A stretch of DNA of 64,000 nucleotides from Argyresthia goedartella (GCA_949825045.1 OX463807.1:40072749-40136748), one strand, 5' to 3'; numbered from the stretch's first letter, positions 22,223-33,385 are shown. The notes: generated from the letters alone by a model not told the origin. A program made the numbers and translations.

Positions 22223-23525
22223 ACCATAAATAAATCATTTGTTTCATTTTTTATTTTCAATAAATTTGACCAATGTGGCCACTGAGTCTGCCAGCATTCG
22301 AACAACTTCCACCTGCGAGCGTGCAGCTTCCGCCTGAACACGTGAGGCCTCAGCCTGAACACGCGCAGCCTCAGCCATAATAAGAGTGGCGTTGGCCAAC
22401 TTTTCCTCTGCTTCCACTCTCTTTCGCTCAAGCTCAATCACCCATGCCGAGTCAGCCCTCGCTGCATTTCCTGTATTGGACAGAAAAATAATATATTTTA
22501 CCAATAGTAAAAATAAGTCATCCTGCTTTACTAGTCTGTAATTCTGTATACATATTAAAATTTAAACACACTGAAAAAAATCTCTATACAATCTGCTTAC
22601 TATGGATTTCCCTACGATTAAAATCTCTAGTTCTACGACACATACTTTCTGGGAAATGTGCGTAAATTGATATTCTCCAATACTAAATAATGTGCACATT
22701 GGAAATTAAGACGAAACATACCACTTGTATTGACACATCTAGTTCTTGGGATGGGATACAGGAATGGGATACAGGACTATCTGTAAAGCAAATATTACGT
22801 CATTAACATCATGGGCGTACATGTGGTGAGGCACTTGCTCCATCTCCACCTACATATGCATCTCATTAAGTATTTATTTTGAAAAACTGGCACAAGTAAC
22901 TCACTTCTTTGTACAGGAGGAAACAAGCGCCTTGGACCGGGGTTATCGTGCCTCCCACGATTCTCTGCATCACCTGTAAATTAATGAAAAATAAATAACA
23001 GAAGGCATTTGCAAATACTGCTACAAATGGAATGTGGAGCATGGACGCAATAAATCTTTAGCCAGTTGAAAAAAGCTTTAGAAAGTTGAAACTTACCAGC
23101 TCTCGTTACAGTTTGGCCACTTGTGGATGGGGAAAAACGATTGACCACTGATGTCCCTGAAAGTAGAAACACTATTTAGAACATCACCATCACTTGAAAA
23201 ATTATTCTAAATGGGTGGTGCTTATGAAACCTGTAGCATTCACACAATAAATATTTGCCAGTTGGTGGCATCAAAGAAAAACTTACCAGCTCTAGTTATA
23301 GTTTGGCCACTTGTGGAAGGAGAAAAAGGATTGGCCACTGCAGTTTTTGAAAGGAGAAACAATTATTTAAAACCTTTAGCATCACATATAAAATAACTTA
23401 AAAAATGTGGACCATGCACGCAATAAACCTTTAGGTAGTTGGCATTTTATAATTGAAAAACTTACCAGCTCTAGTTGTTTGGCTTCTTGAGGTCAGCAGA
23501 CGCAGGTTGTCAGCAGCTGTAGCTG

Positions 23526-25838
23526 AGACCTAGACCCATCTTCTGTGAAGTAAACGCTGCAATCGAACCTACTATAGTCCCGTTCCGGAGGCGTTTCAAC
23601 TTCAACAAAGCGGATTGGGAGAAGTTCGCAACTACTTTAGATAGCAGGATTCACACCATCGAGGCCACGCCAAATAACTACAGCTCATTCATTGACGTGA
23701 TTAAGGAAATATCGCGCAGGACTATTCCGAGGGGCTGTGCCACATCTTATGTCCCAGGCCTAACTGGCGACACTGCCGGACTTCTGCAGGAATACCAGAC
23801 TGCCTTTGAAAGAGACCCTTTTTCCGAAAACACTACCGCCCTCGGTGAAGCTCTAATGCAGTGTATCGGTGAAACCCGACGGAAAAAATGGCAAGACCTG
23901 GTCGAGTCGGTTGACATGACGCACAACAGTAAGAAAGCCTGGTCTACAATCAAGAAACTAACTGGTACCCAGAACTCTTCTGGAGAATATACAAATGTTA
24001 CTGCAAACCAGGTCGCCCACCAACTGCTGCTGAATGGCAAGACTAAACCCCTCCCAGGAGCTAGGAAGATCCTTAGGAACCCGGCCACCGAGACTGACAC
24101 CCTGAGTAATGCTTTCAGCCGCGAAGAGATGATTGCCGCGATTAGAAGGCTGAAAAGCGGGAAGGCATGTGGACTCGACGACCTCACTGTCGAACAGATA
24201 AAGCATTTCGGCCCTGTGACGGTGGATTGGGTTCTGAGGCTTTTCAACAACTGTCTGGAAACCAAGAAGATCCCAAAAGAATGGCTCAAGGCCCGTGTCA
24301 TCGCGCTACTCAAGCCGGGCAAACCAGTTGATGACCCCAAAAGTTTTCGTCCTATCTCCCTACTATGCCACCTATACAAGCTGTTCGAAAGGATCCTTCT
24401 TGGCCGTCTTACTCCATACATCGACGATAAACTGATCCCTGAACAGGCAGGTTTCCGACCCGGCAAGTCTTGCACATCGCAAGTTCTCAACCTGACCCAG
24501 CACATTGAAGATGGATTTGAGAGAGGGAAAATCACGGGTGTCGCTTTTGTGGATTTATCGGCGACCTATGACACTGTGAACACCAGCGTAATGATTAAAA
24601 AGCTGTATGAGATCACGGGCGATTATGACTTCTGCCAGATCGTAGGACAGCTCCTCAGTAACCGCCGGTTTCAAGTTAACCTGCAAACCCAGAAGAGCCG
24701 TTGGAGAAATCAGCGTAATGGATTGCCACAGGGTAGTGTCCTGGCGCTAAGTCTGTTCAACATATATACAAATGACCAGCCTAGGACACAGGATACCAGA
24801 AGCTTCATATACGCTGACGACCTAGCACTCGCGGCTCAATCGGACACCTTCGAGAGCGTGGAGGGAATAATTTCCTCTTCCCTGAACAAGCTTGGCGAAT
24901 ACTATGCTGCTAACGGTCTGAAGCCAAACCCAGCCAAAACCGAGGTCTGTGCATACCATCTCCGTAATAGGGATGCTAAAAGGGAACTTAACATCATATG
25001 GAGAGACGTAAAACTGTCCCACAACAGTTTCCCTAAGTACCTCGGCGTAACCCTAGACAGAAGCCTGACAATGAAGCAGCATTGCACGAAGACCCAACAA
25101 AAAGTTTGCACACGCAACAACCTGCTCAAGAGGCTGACCACGACATCCTGGGGAGCAAAGCCAACCGTCCTGCGCACCACAGCTCTGGCGCTGTGCTACT
25201 CTGCGGCTGAGTACGCCTGCTCTGTGTGGAAACGTTCAACGCACGCAAAGCTGGTCGACGTGGCATTGAACGAGTCATATCGATTCATAACGAGCTGTCT
25301 GAAACCCACACTAACCGACAAGCTGTACCAGCTAGCAGGAATAGCCCCCCCGGAGGTTCGGAGATCTGTCTCTAGCTCGGTTGAAAGGTCAAAGCAGACA
25401 CATGACAGACGGCATCCCCTGTTCAACCATGTACCAGCCAGGCCCAGGCTGCGTTCCAGAAAAAGCTTCCTGCACTCAGTGCAGCCGCTAAGTCAACCAG
25501 CTCAAACTACACGCCTCGCCAGGTGGCAGTCACGACTGAACCCTACAGACCCGAGCAACTGCGTGAAAGAGAAACTAGCTGAAGGATACAAGCTCAGCTG
25601 GCCGATCTGGAAATCTCTCAACCGTCTCAGAGCTGGAGTGGGGAGGTCCAGAGCTAACCTGGCGAGGTGGGGCATCATCTCGGAACTAGACACGGCGTGC
25701 GTCTGTGGATACCCGAGACAGACGATTGCGCACATGACTGGGTGCCCTGCGTGCCCGACAACCTGCACGGACGAGGAGCTGTATAAGGCTACCGAGCGAG
25801 CTATTGCGGTTGCGGCCTTTTGGGCCGCCCGTATCTGA
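23526..25838 (+). CDS. LINE reverse transcriptase, open throughout (5' truncated)
   Basis: The frame is open from the first base of the insertion, so the ATG at 23697 is internal and the endonuclease domain is missing. Motifs in order: SGKACGLDDLTVEQ, FRPISLLCHLYKLFE, VDLSATYDTVN (first catalytic Asp), NGLPQGSVLALSLF, IYADDLALAAQ (the DD pair), and a C-terminal Cys/His cluster (CVCGYP…HMTGCPACPTTC) like the zinc knuckles of some LINEs. The family differs from the other LINEs in the window; the RNGLPQGSVLA motif and short 3' UTR recall the Proto2/RTE-like group, which I hold loosely. Base composition is more GC-rich than its surroundings. Confidence 0.85.
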   Translation, partial: RPRPIFCEVNAAIEPTIVPFRRRFNFNKADWEKFATTLDSRIHTIEATPNNYSSFIDVIKEISRRTIPRGCATSYVPGLTGDTAGLLQEYQTAFERDPFSENTTALGEALMQCIGETRRKKWQDLVESVDMTHNSKKAWSTIKKLTGTQNSSGEYTNVTANQVAHQLLLNGKTKPLPGARKILRNPATETDTLSNAFSREEMIAAIRRLKSGKACGLDDLTVEQIKHFGPVTVDWVLRLFNNCLETKKIPKEWLKARVIALLKPGKPVDDPKSFRPISLLCHLYKLFERILLGRLTPYIDDKLIPEQAGFRPGKSCTSQVLNLTQHIEDGFERGKITGVAFVDLSATYDTVNTSVMIKKLYEITGDYDFCQIVGQLLSNRRFQVNLQTQKSRWRNQRNGLPQGSVLALSLFNIYTNDQPRTQDTRSFIYADDLALAAQSDTFESVEGIISSSLNKLGEYYAANGLKPNPAKTEVCAYHLRNRDAKRELNIIWRDVKLSHNSFPKYLGVTLDRSLTMKQHCTKTQQKVCTRNNLLKRLTTTSWGAKPTVLRTTALALCYSAAEYACSVWKRSTHAKLVDVALNESYRFITSCLKPTLTDKLYQLAGIAPPEVRRSVSSSVERSKQTHDRRHPLFNHVPARPRLRSRKSFLHSVQPLSQPAQTTRLARWQSRLNPTDPSNCVKEKLAEGYKLSWPIWKSLNRLRAGVGRSRANLARWGIISELDTACVCGYPRQTIAHMTGCPACPTTCTDEELYKATERAIAVAAFWAARI

Positions 25839-25863
25839 GATGACCGTCGACTCGAAAAGAAGA
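23526..25863 (+). mobile_element. LINE, 5'-truncated, with perfect 14-bp target duplication
   Basis: AGCAGCTGTAGCTG flanks it at 23512-23525 and 25864-25877. The 3' end is GAAAAGAAGAAG just after the stop. The flanking gene reads across once the insert and one duplicate are ignored. Perfect duplicates and an unbroken ORF indicate a fairly recent insertion. Confidence 0.9.
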
Positions 25864-26472
25864 AGCAGCTGTAGCTGGACTATCTAAAAGGAGAAGCATA
25901 ATTTAATTAATACTCTTTAATAGAGTATTTTATATATACTATTTTATAAATAAATCATGAAATGTTACCTTCTTCCACATATATCTCTGTTTCCATGATC
26001 TCAGTTTCCAGGGCCTCGGTTTCCAGGGTCTCGGTTTGCGAGCTCTGAAATAATGTTTAAAGAGTTTAAGTTATAGGTATCTGACTAGAATAAGGCACTT
26101 CTATATTGATATAATATTATTCTAATGTCTTTGTGATATTGTATGATAAAATCAGTATTATATGTAAAAGATCAAAGTAATCAGTCTGTTTACTTACATA
26201 GACAGGAAATTGGTAGTCTTCAACTCCAATAGCGAACTGGGCATCTTGGCTCTCTACCTGATTGACTGCATTGGTTTGTGGCTTCTGAAAAATTTAATGT
26301 AATGCCATGCATGGAAACACAAGAATAAAAAGAAAGTAAAATCCTACAGAGAAGGCACAATAAATTAACAGCTTTGTATAATATTAACAGTAATAGAATC
26401 AAGTAATCAGACTATTTACTAACAAAGAAAGGAACTCGATGCTGCTCATCACCAACCACTGCCTGAAACCCA

Positions 26473-26760
26473 ATAATAATAATAATAATAATAATAATAA
26501 ACTTTATTCAAGACAGTGGGTGTACAATAATTTATAACAAATTATAGGCATATGGCAGGTATCTGCTTCCATAGCTAGGCTAAAAATTAACCTGTGTTTA
26601 TGGCACGCAGGCCCGTTCCTCTTCCGAGGTTACTAAGGAAAGGAAATGGTTACAAAACAATTTGAAATTTTAAATAGGGTAAAATAAAGCTTAAACTAAC
26701 ATGCAAATATGGATAACGTGTGTGTGTGTGTGTGTGTGTATGTGTGTGTGTGCCATAATA
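26473..26760 (-). repeat. LINE-type 3' end and TG microsatellite in the Myb/SANT gene
   Basis: (AAT)n at 26473-26499 followed by AAACTTTATTCAAGACAGTGGG reads on minus as a polyadenylated LINE or SINE end. A (TG)n run lies at 26719-26751. Both fall between recognisable exons of the accessory gene. Confidence 0.55.
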
Positions 26761-27480
26761 GCCAGGACTTTTTGATCAGTCTCTGACAAGTCACCCATTG
26801 GATTGGGAGGTCCACCACCAGTAGCATTTTGGTCTCTTCTCCTTAATGCAGCTCTTGTCTTGGCCTTGTGCTTCAATTCAATTCAATCATTCCAGTACTG
26901 TAACAAGCCAAAGTATTTCTGCCATCAAGCCATGCAAGCGAGCATTCTAGACGCGACAATAAAATATAGTTTGTTACCTTTTTCCACCGATCTCCAGTTT
27001 TACTGGAACCTGTACCCAAGGCGTTGAGAGTAGAGGTGAGACCGTCCCACTGTCGTTCTACAATTTCCTTTGACCTCGCCCCTAAGCCAACACCCTTAGC
27101 CAGATTAGAATGCCCAATGAGGTAGTCTAACAGCACATCTATTTGGTCCTGGGAGACGCGGTTGGACCTACAAAAATCAATGTTAAAAAGTCAATTGCTA
27201 CGTGCATATTTAAATCATACGACTTAATTTCTTGAAAAAAATACTTACATTTTCAAATTGGTGGACACAAACTTGTTTTGCGGTAAAAGGAACACTAAAA
27301 TAAAACTGAAAAAGAAAATGCCCACGCAATATACAGCTAATTTTTATAACCTCAAATCAAAGTTACAACAATGCAAACAAACAACAAATAATCCAACTAG
27401 TTCTCGATTGCTCCGTCATTGCTAGTGGCACCACTTTCTTGGCATAAAAGTGAACGATTGAACGAAAGAAAAAAGAAAAG

Positions 27481-27729
27481 TAATAATAATACCTTGGACA
27501 CCTTTAACACACATTGATCTAGCCCCAAACTAGGATTCCCTGTATCTTGGGTACTAGACAACGATATATATACTTATATAGAGAAATATTATACTTAGAT
27601 AGATAAACAACCATGACTAGGGTACAAACATCCGTTCTCATCAAACAAACATTTGCCCCCACCGGGACTCGAACCCGGGACCCTTGGTTTCGTAGGCAGC
27701 GTCACTACTGACTCGGCCATTCGGGTCGT
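27481..27729 (-). repeat. SINE, family 1
   Basis: It runs from AATAATACCTTGG to CATTCGGGTCGTC on plus. The B-box complement GGGACTCGAACC lies near 27665. It sits inside the Harbinger unit, between its two gene pairs. Confidence 0.85.
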
Positions 27730-27964
27730 CAAGTGCATTTATGTTGCAGTTAGCAGAAAGCAAACGGTTAGCGAGCGATCGCTTTAGATAATACGAATTT
27801 GGTTTGACACATTGCAACCGATTGTGCGATGACTGCGCAATCACTGCGCAGTAGTTGCTGATTGCAGATTTTTAGATAATAAGCCCGCCGTTTAGTTGAG
27901 CGCGCGCTTTCGACGCTGATTGACGTACTTTAGGGTTCATCAGTACGTCCGGAAATCGTCCGAA

Positions 27965-28142
27965 ATGGAAACCGAAGCTTTTAATACGGAATTGTTTATA
28001 GATGAAGTAGAGAAACGTCTTGCGATATGGGACATGAGTAGTAGAGATTATTCATTGAAGAACTTAAGAAGACGGGCTTGGGAAGAAATCGTCCTCATAT
28101 TCTGTGAAGGACATGACAATGAAGAAAAGAAGAACTTGTTAT
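27965..28142 (+). pseudogene. MADF-domain accessory protein, first exon only
   Basis: From the ATG at 27965 the exon reads FNTELFIDEVEKRLAIWDM and RRRAWEEIVLIF, the pattern of MADF (Myb/SANT-related) domains in the second gene of many Harbinger elements. It ends at a consensus donor (AT|GTGAGT, 28142), but no matching second exon lies before the convergent transposase remnant 50 bp on, so the gene is truncated. Confidence 0.7.
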
Positions 28143-28189
28143 GTGAGTACATATATATTTTTACATTTACAATCAGTTTGTGTTATAAG

Positions 28190-28885
28190 TTAAATATTGC
28201 GATCCTGCCAATCAACTTTTCCTTCATTGAAGAAATAATTTGTTAAATGTACTCGAACATTATCCGCCTGTCGCACAGCACGCCCGGTATAATGTGAGGC
28301 TAGATTTTCCAGTGGTGGAGTATAAAGTGTATCTTCATAGTTGTAGCCATCCCTCATTCTGACATAATTTTGTAGGGTACATATCGCTTTTACGATCTTT
28401 TCTGCAAAACCGATGTTAACATCTAACGGCCTATGTAAAATGCGCCATTTATTGCACATTATGCCAAAAGTACACTCAACATACCGGCGTGCTAATTTCA
28501 AACGGTAGTTAAATATTTCTTTAGCATAAGTTAGTGACCTTCCTCCATATGGCCGCATTAAATTCTCCATCATACCAAAAGCTTCATCAGCCACTATCAC
28601 ATATGGCAACACTGTCTGTCCATTTTGTATTTACAATGCCTTTGGCTCAGGTAGGTCTAATGACCTTTCTGTCAGCAGAGTCAGTAAGTAATCAAAAGAC
28701 TTGATGGACATTCTGAAGTAGTTAAAGAATTTGGGCCCAAATTGCCTTAACTGAGGATACAAAATAATGTACTGGCTTTCAGTCAGCCTGTGTGACAAAA
28801 TTGGGTGGACCCAATATCTCCGTCTTCTGTCGCGTCGTTTCTGCCGTCGGTATAAAATCACTGTTAAAACTGTTTCTACGTCCAT
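28190..28885 (-). pseudogene. Second HARBI1-like transposase, internally deleted
   Basis: The start (MDVETVLTVILYRRQKRR, from 28885) reads to MSIKSFDYLLTLL and stops near 28631. The frame resumes at VLPYVIVADEAFGMMENLM (second catalytic Asp) and RRYVECTFGIMCNKWRIL (catalytic Glu) to a stop at 28190. The middle, with the first Asp of the DGTHI-type motif, is missing; about 150 residues are lost compared with the usual length. It starts about 145 bp inside the right terminal repeat. Confidence 0.8.
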
Positions 28886-28924
28886 CTTCAACAAATGTAA
28901 GAACTCTACTGAGCCAATGGCGGT

Positions 28925-29031
28925 CGCGGCAAAGCGCGTTCAACGCCTGACAAGCGCGTGTCATATGAACACTATTCAAAAATTGAGCGCGCGTTCAACG
29001 CGCGTTGAGCGCTTGTCATGTGAACCTAGCC
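28925..29031 (-). repeat. Harbinger right terminal inverted repeat with second internal repeat
   Basis: It ends CATGTGAACCTAGCC at 29031. An inner divergent copy (TGTCATATGAACAC, 28960-28975, preceded by GCGCGTTCAACGC words) repeats the outer pattern, mirroring the left end. Confidence 0.7.
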
Positions 29032-29034
29032 TAA

Positions 29035-31609
29035 GAGGATTATTTGAGAAATACCATAGAGGGAGAGGTATAGAGAAAATGCAACGACGACTTCTGAAAA
29101 AAGACAACACACACACACACGCACACATAGCGTCGGTGACCCTACGGGGTGGCAAAGGCAAATAGAAAAAATAAATAAGAAACTTTATTTGCATATCGAT
29201 CGTGGTTTACATTTTATCTTAAATATGTAATTTCACTTTCAGTATCACATGCTAACGATTTATCTGCACTATAGTAAAGCCTAATAGATATGTAAAATAA
29301 TGTAAACAAACAAGGCAGTCTGCAGATGCCGTAGGCTTCAAAACTTAACTAATTAAAACATTATTTTGAAAACAGAATGGTTAGTTTTTACGTCTTGGGA
29401 ATTTCACTAAGTATCACTCATACATTTTTTGTTAACAATATTTTAAATACAAGTGAGTCTTAGAGGTCTAGGTTCTGCCTCAAAGGCCGGTTAGGGAGGA
29501 ACAAAACATCCCAGGGTGTTAGTTATTTAAGGCTTGAACAAGCGTCAATCACTCAATTCTAGACCAAACTAGCCAGAAAATGAGGAATAAATATATGTTA
29601 CCTATATAAAGTTTATTAAAGAGGAACTTGCGCTAAAATTATGGACTATTTGGTTTATTTATAATATTAAAACTTTTCTTTCTGATGCATTATTTTCTAC
29701 TACATGGAAATTTGCTCAGAGACAAAATCAGTTTTCTATATGAAACTTACAAGCGAAAAATAGAAAAAAAACGGTTATTGTTTATTTTATTTTTAAAGAT
29801 GTGATAAGACGAGTTAATTTATAATATAAATAAGTAATTTATCAACTCGCGGAGCCACGGGGCTCTGCGGGGCCGAGACCTTAGTCTGCTTCTACGAGTG
29901 TGACGGGTATTTTCTTGTTGTTGTTTGCTTGTTCAAGCCTTAAGTTTGCGAAGTCGCTGTTTCTGTTCCTTACACTACCCAGGGTATCTTAGTGTGGGGC
30001 TCTGAAGCGATGTACATGTGCTTGTAGATTTCCCATTATTGTTTATTATTATTAAGCTATCCAAAGAAAGTTCTCTAGGACTACAGTTCTATGCTCACGG
30101 TACGTCGTACTTAAAGAAAATAATCTGCTATTTATATTTTTATCCGCTTATAAATATTGGCCCTTTGTTTTGATGCTCCGATTAATTCAATACCCTTATT
30201 GTCATCAATATTTCCATTATTTAACAAGTAAACAAGAAACACAAACAGAGCAATCTCTGTTTGTTTTCTAATAGGACAATTCCTATTAGAAAAAAAACGA
30301 AACATAGTTACCTCATTACATTACATTACATTACATTACTCATACATTCCTCAAAATAAGTGTCAAACGCTATGTTTTTTGTTCTTAATCGAGCGATTTC
30401 AGCTTTGGCAAATATTTATGTCCGGATTTCTGTCACGATGTGCGGATTCCCGGCTGTTCTCTTCCACAGGTTGCATTTCTTAACCGATTCTCGTGAAATT
30501 TCGTAAGCAATATCGGTAAGGTAATATGTATTTTATTGTCGGTTCAGTTTTTCGATTTTTTTCAAAATGGCGGATATATGGGGTTACAAAGTTATGGTGC
30601 CGGCTACTTTCATACTCCATTTACGTAACCAGGTGTATTCCCAATTATGTATGTGGTATTGAAAGAAAATGGTAAATATTTAATTGCAAATAAAAAACAC
30701 TGATTTGCACCTCAAATATCATGGAAAAGCGGTGGGTCAGGGTAAAGGAGGTGAGCGAAGCTATACCTCCGTTATCCTTCATGTTAGGTTGACATGTTAT
30801 TTATAATGAACGTAGTTATTTGTAGTTTTATTTTAATTAGAAATACTTATAAATTATGGACATAAATATTTCCACAAGGGAAATAAAGTTGCGATAAACG
30901 GTCTTATGATATTCCTGTTCGGGCATCTGTGAATGATTATAAAATAAAAATATTGTGAAGTTGCACAACCGACCACTCAAAGTTTGCTTCTGTCACTCTC
31001 TCGTTAGGCGAATGACATTTGAATGAGTGTGCCAAATTGTCATTTTGAAGGTTTTTTTGACGAATTTAAATGAACTAAATCGCAAGTGTGGCAGTTGACT
31101 TGAAAAGTTCAAACTCCAAGTCGCAATACCTGTAAAATATAGCGAATCGAGCAGCTACTGTTTATTAAATCTTTTACTTGTCAGAGAGGCGGCTGTGGTC
31201 CTCTATGACCATCAAAGCTTCTGCTGTAGTCAGCACACGCGTCCGTCACACTACAGGATAAAACTACTATACTAAAGTACTACTAGAGGGACGATACGAG
31301 ACCATTTTTCCAAAACGAAAACCAGTCTTGACTTATCTGAATTTGTTTGAAGCACCGTTGCGTGCGATGCAGTGCAGTGCTCTAGACCCAAACAGTAGGT
31401 CCCGTACGTCAAACGTTGTGGCGAAAAAATTGCAGCGTGTTACGCTGGAGCGAAGTATTATTGCAGCGAAATCCACGAGGTCGAATGACACCGCAGCGAA
31501 AACTTTGTTTCGAAAAATTTTCAGCGCGTAATACGCTGGGGCGAATGATTGTATTGAATGAAGCAGCGACAAAAATTGTAAACATAAGCATTTACACACA
31601 GGCACATAC
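29035..31609. other. Long non-coding, repeat-derived stretch
   Basis: I see no gene. Contents: (CA)n near 29108-29125; AAGGCTTGAACAAGC near 29530 with its complement near 29930; a (CATTA)n run at about 30315-30340; a weak relative of the dispersed GGGTTCCGTACC repeat interior (TACTTTCATACTCCATTTACGTAACC, about 30608-30633); and the reversed CCTAACA…GGATAA block near 30735-30800. Short open frames at 31328-31674 overlap on both strands and have no motif. Confidence 0.5.
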
Positions 31610-31786
31610 ATTTCTCCTGGGCCCACAATAGGATACCCTTTATTGTGGGAACCAGATACATCGACGGAACCCACATATAGACATCGAAGACCTAGGGAAT
31701 TCTTTTTATGTTTTCCTAGCCGGGGATCGAACCCGGGACCACTCGCATGGTAATCAGAGTCATAAGCGCAGCGCCACAGAGGTCGT
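31610..31786 (-). repeat. tRNA-derived SINE, second family
   Basis: On minus the head is CGACCTCTGTGGCGCTGCG with B-box-like GGTTCGATCCC (complement near 31730). The body has GGGTTCCGTCGATGTATCTG. A different head from family 1. The 3' limit is uncertain. Confidence 0.65.
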
Positions 31787-31849
31787 CATTGTGTCGAAAA
31801 GTATTTGTGAACACTAGCTTAGCACTCACATATTTTTTTATTTATTTTT

Positions 31850-31997
31850 TATTGGCTTATGTTTAAACGATTACCAAAAACGCACCTATTTTACTTCGAT
31901 AAATCGATTTTACCAATAAATTCGAAATGACTGCCAGAATGGATAAATTTTCACCAAATTGTGTTTGGATAAATGATCACCAAACTTCTTTTTATAG
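31850..31997 (+). repeat. Copy of the 18890 TGATCACCAAA repeat
   Basis: TTGGCTTATGTTTAAACGAT to GATCACCAAACTTCTTTTTAT matches 18890-19010. It stops where TE-A homology begins. Confidence 0.65.
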
Positions 31998-33385
31998 CCT
32001 CAGTGTGGCAAGATATTGAAACGAATACGCGTAGAGTTTTGAACGAGTTTTCATGTGCTCATATTAAAGATATGATGGACATCTTAAGAACCCGTAAGGT
32101 ATCTTTAGACTTTGACAGACTTTCGTCAATGAATGATGCGGTCTTTCACTATTACATAGGTTTTTGTAAAGCTCAATTTCAAGAAACTCTGCAAAGCACA
32201 CCCAGGCATTTCTTAGCAGTACAAAACTAAAGCAGGCCGTGCCCTCGCCACAGTTTTGACTAAACTCCACACCGGCGACTCAAATCAAAGACTATCGACC
32301 ATATTCAACTTGTCAAGAAAGACTTTAGAAAAAACCATGCGTCTAGTGATGCGTGATTTATTGACCGAATTCGTTCCTCGACATTTGGGCTACAACCACA
32401 TGACACGAGAAGAAGCTATTGCACGGTGTCTTTCCATATCAAATGCATTATTTGGGAATCCAGATGCACCTCTTCAAGAAAGGAGGGCGATTACGATAAT
32501 AGATGGCACATACATTTATTTGCGAAAAAGTAGCAACTATTATTTTCAGAGGAAGTCATATAGTTTACATAAGTTTCGCCATTTTTTAAAACCCTTTTTA
32601 ATAGTTTGCCCTGATGGGCATATTCTGGATATATACGGATTGTATCCAGCCACGAAATCCGATGCAACCATTCTGTTGGAAATTATTAATAGTTACGATA
32701 ATCCCTTCAACTGGTTCTTCAAAGAAAATGATGTACTGATACTAGACAGAGGGTTCCGAGACTGCATAGAAGAGGTAGAGGCATGTGGGTACCGAGCTTA
32801 CATGCCAGCAACCAAAGACGAGACAGAATTCCAGCTATCGGCATACAAAGCAAATGAGTCAAGAAAAGTTAGTATGTACCGCTTGGTGGTCGAAACTATC
32901 AACGGAAGACTAAAAAATCAGTTCCGAAAACTACTAGCCCAGAATTGTAATATTGCTGCAAGGCATTTATTTGATGAAATAAAAATCGCAGCAGCACTAT
33001 TAAATGCCTTTGGGGCTCCCTTAGTTGACCATCGGTTGGTGCAAGAAATTATACAGCGAAAATCTTTAAGGGATGGCAATCGAAATCGACTAAGTGAATT
33101 CGTTATAAAGAATAACCTGAACAGAAGACGGGCTGACTTTCAATTTATGAACGCCGAAGTTGCTGAAATGGATGATTTTCCAGAGTTAAGTGCGGATGAT
33201 TTAATTATTTACGTACTTGGCACGTACCAAATTGAGCAAGCACGCAGCTATTATGGCGAGCACATTAAAAATGGATCATATGTAATTGAAATATACAAAG
33301 AGCCTCACTTAAATGAATTTCGGGATCAGAACCTTGACTCTATCGATCCATGGCTTTTGAGAGGCCGAATACAATCACGCCATAC
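31998..33385 (+). pseudogene. TE-A copy 2 transposase, N-terminal and DDE core
   Basis: It starts in frame at ASVWQDIETNTRRVL without the upstream CxxC exon. One extra C near 32203 (ACACCCAGG versus ACACCAGG in copy 1) shifts the frame. The rest is open: IIDGTYIYLRK (Asp), LDRGFRDCIEEV (Asp) and VVETINGRLKNQF (Glu), so the whole catalytic triad is present. The SWIM part starts before 33385, where the solo LTR cuts it. Role: a DDE_Tnp_4 transposase, nuclear. Confidence 0.85.

Larger units (their letters stand above)
22244..27249 (-). pseudogene. Harbinger Myb/SANT-like accessory gene, multi-exon, disrupted
   Basis: Exon 1 ends at 27249 with AT; exon 2 (27167-26978) starts with G, so the start codon is split by the intron. 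Exon 2 reads a Myb/SANT-like domain (SQDQIDVLLDYL, LAKGVGLGARSK, WDGLTSTLNALG, DRWKK). Exon 3 (from about 26897) has LKHKAKTRAAL and TGGGPPNP, but carries an in-frame TGA in a TTGAA-type expansion and runs into a TG microsatellite. Small exons follow near 26460, 26280, 26050, 23500, 23350, 23160 and 22975. The last exon (22470-22244) is an Ala/Glu/Arg coiled coil (RVQAEASRVQAEAARSQ). A LINE (23526-25863) sits in one exon. Known role in the family: DNA binding and nuclear import of the transposase. Confidence 0.75.
20158..29031. mobile_element. PIF/Harbinger unit with two transposase genes between one pair of ends
   Basis: The left end GGCTAGGTTCACATGGCAAG and the complement of the right end (GGCTAGGTTCACATGACAAG, 29031 leftwards) match over about 35 bp. 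The unit is flanked by direct TAA (20155-20157 and 29032-29034), the 3-bp TWA duplication typical of Harbinger. Inside are a HARBI1-like gene (20687-22222, +) convergent with a Myb/SANT-like gene (22244-27249, -), then a MADF exon (27965-28142, +) convergent with a second HARBI1-like remnant (28190-28885, -). Later insertions are a LINE (23526-25863), a LINE end (26473-26700) and a SINE (27481-27729). Confidence 0.8.

Noticed and set aside
26719..26751. CRISPR-like array
   Set aside because: It is a TG dinucleotide microsatellite; no spacer-repeat pattern occurs anywhere in the window.
29519..29945. Inverted 15-mers AAGGCTTGAACAAGC as a transposon's ends
   Set aside because: They are about 400 bp apart but no target duplicates or second copy were found; too short to call.
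31318..31674. Several overlapping frames on both strands with Ser/Arg/Phe
   Set aside because: Four frames overlap on two strands without any recognisable motif; probably part of a SINE or unknown repeat.
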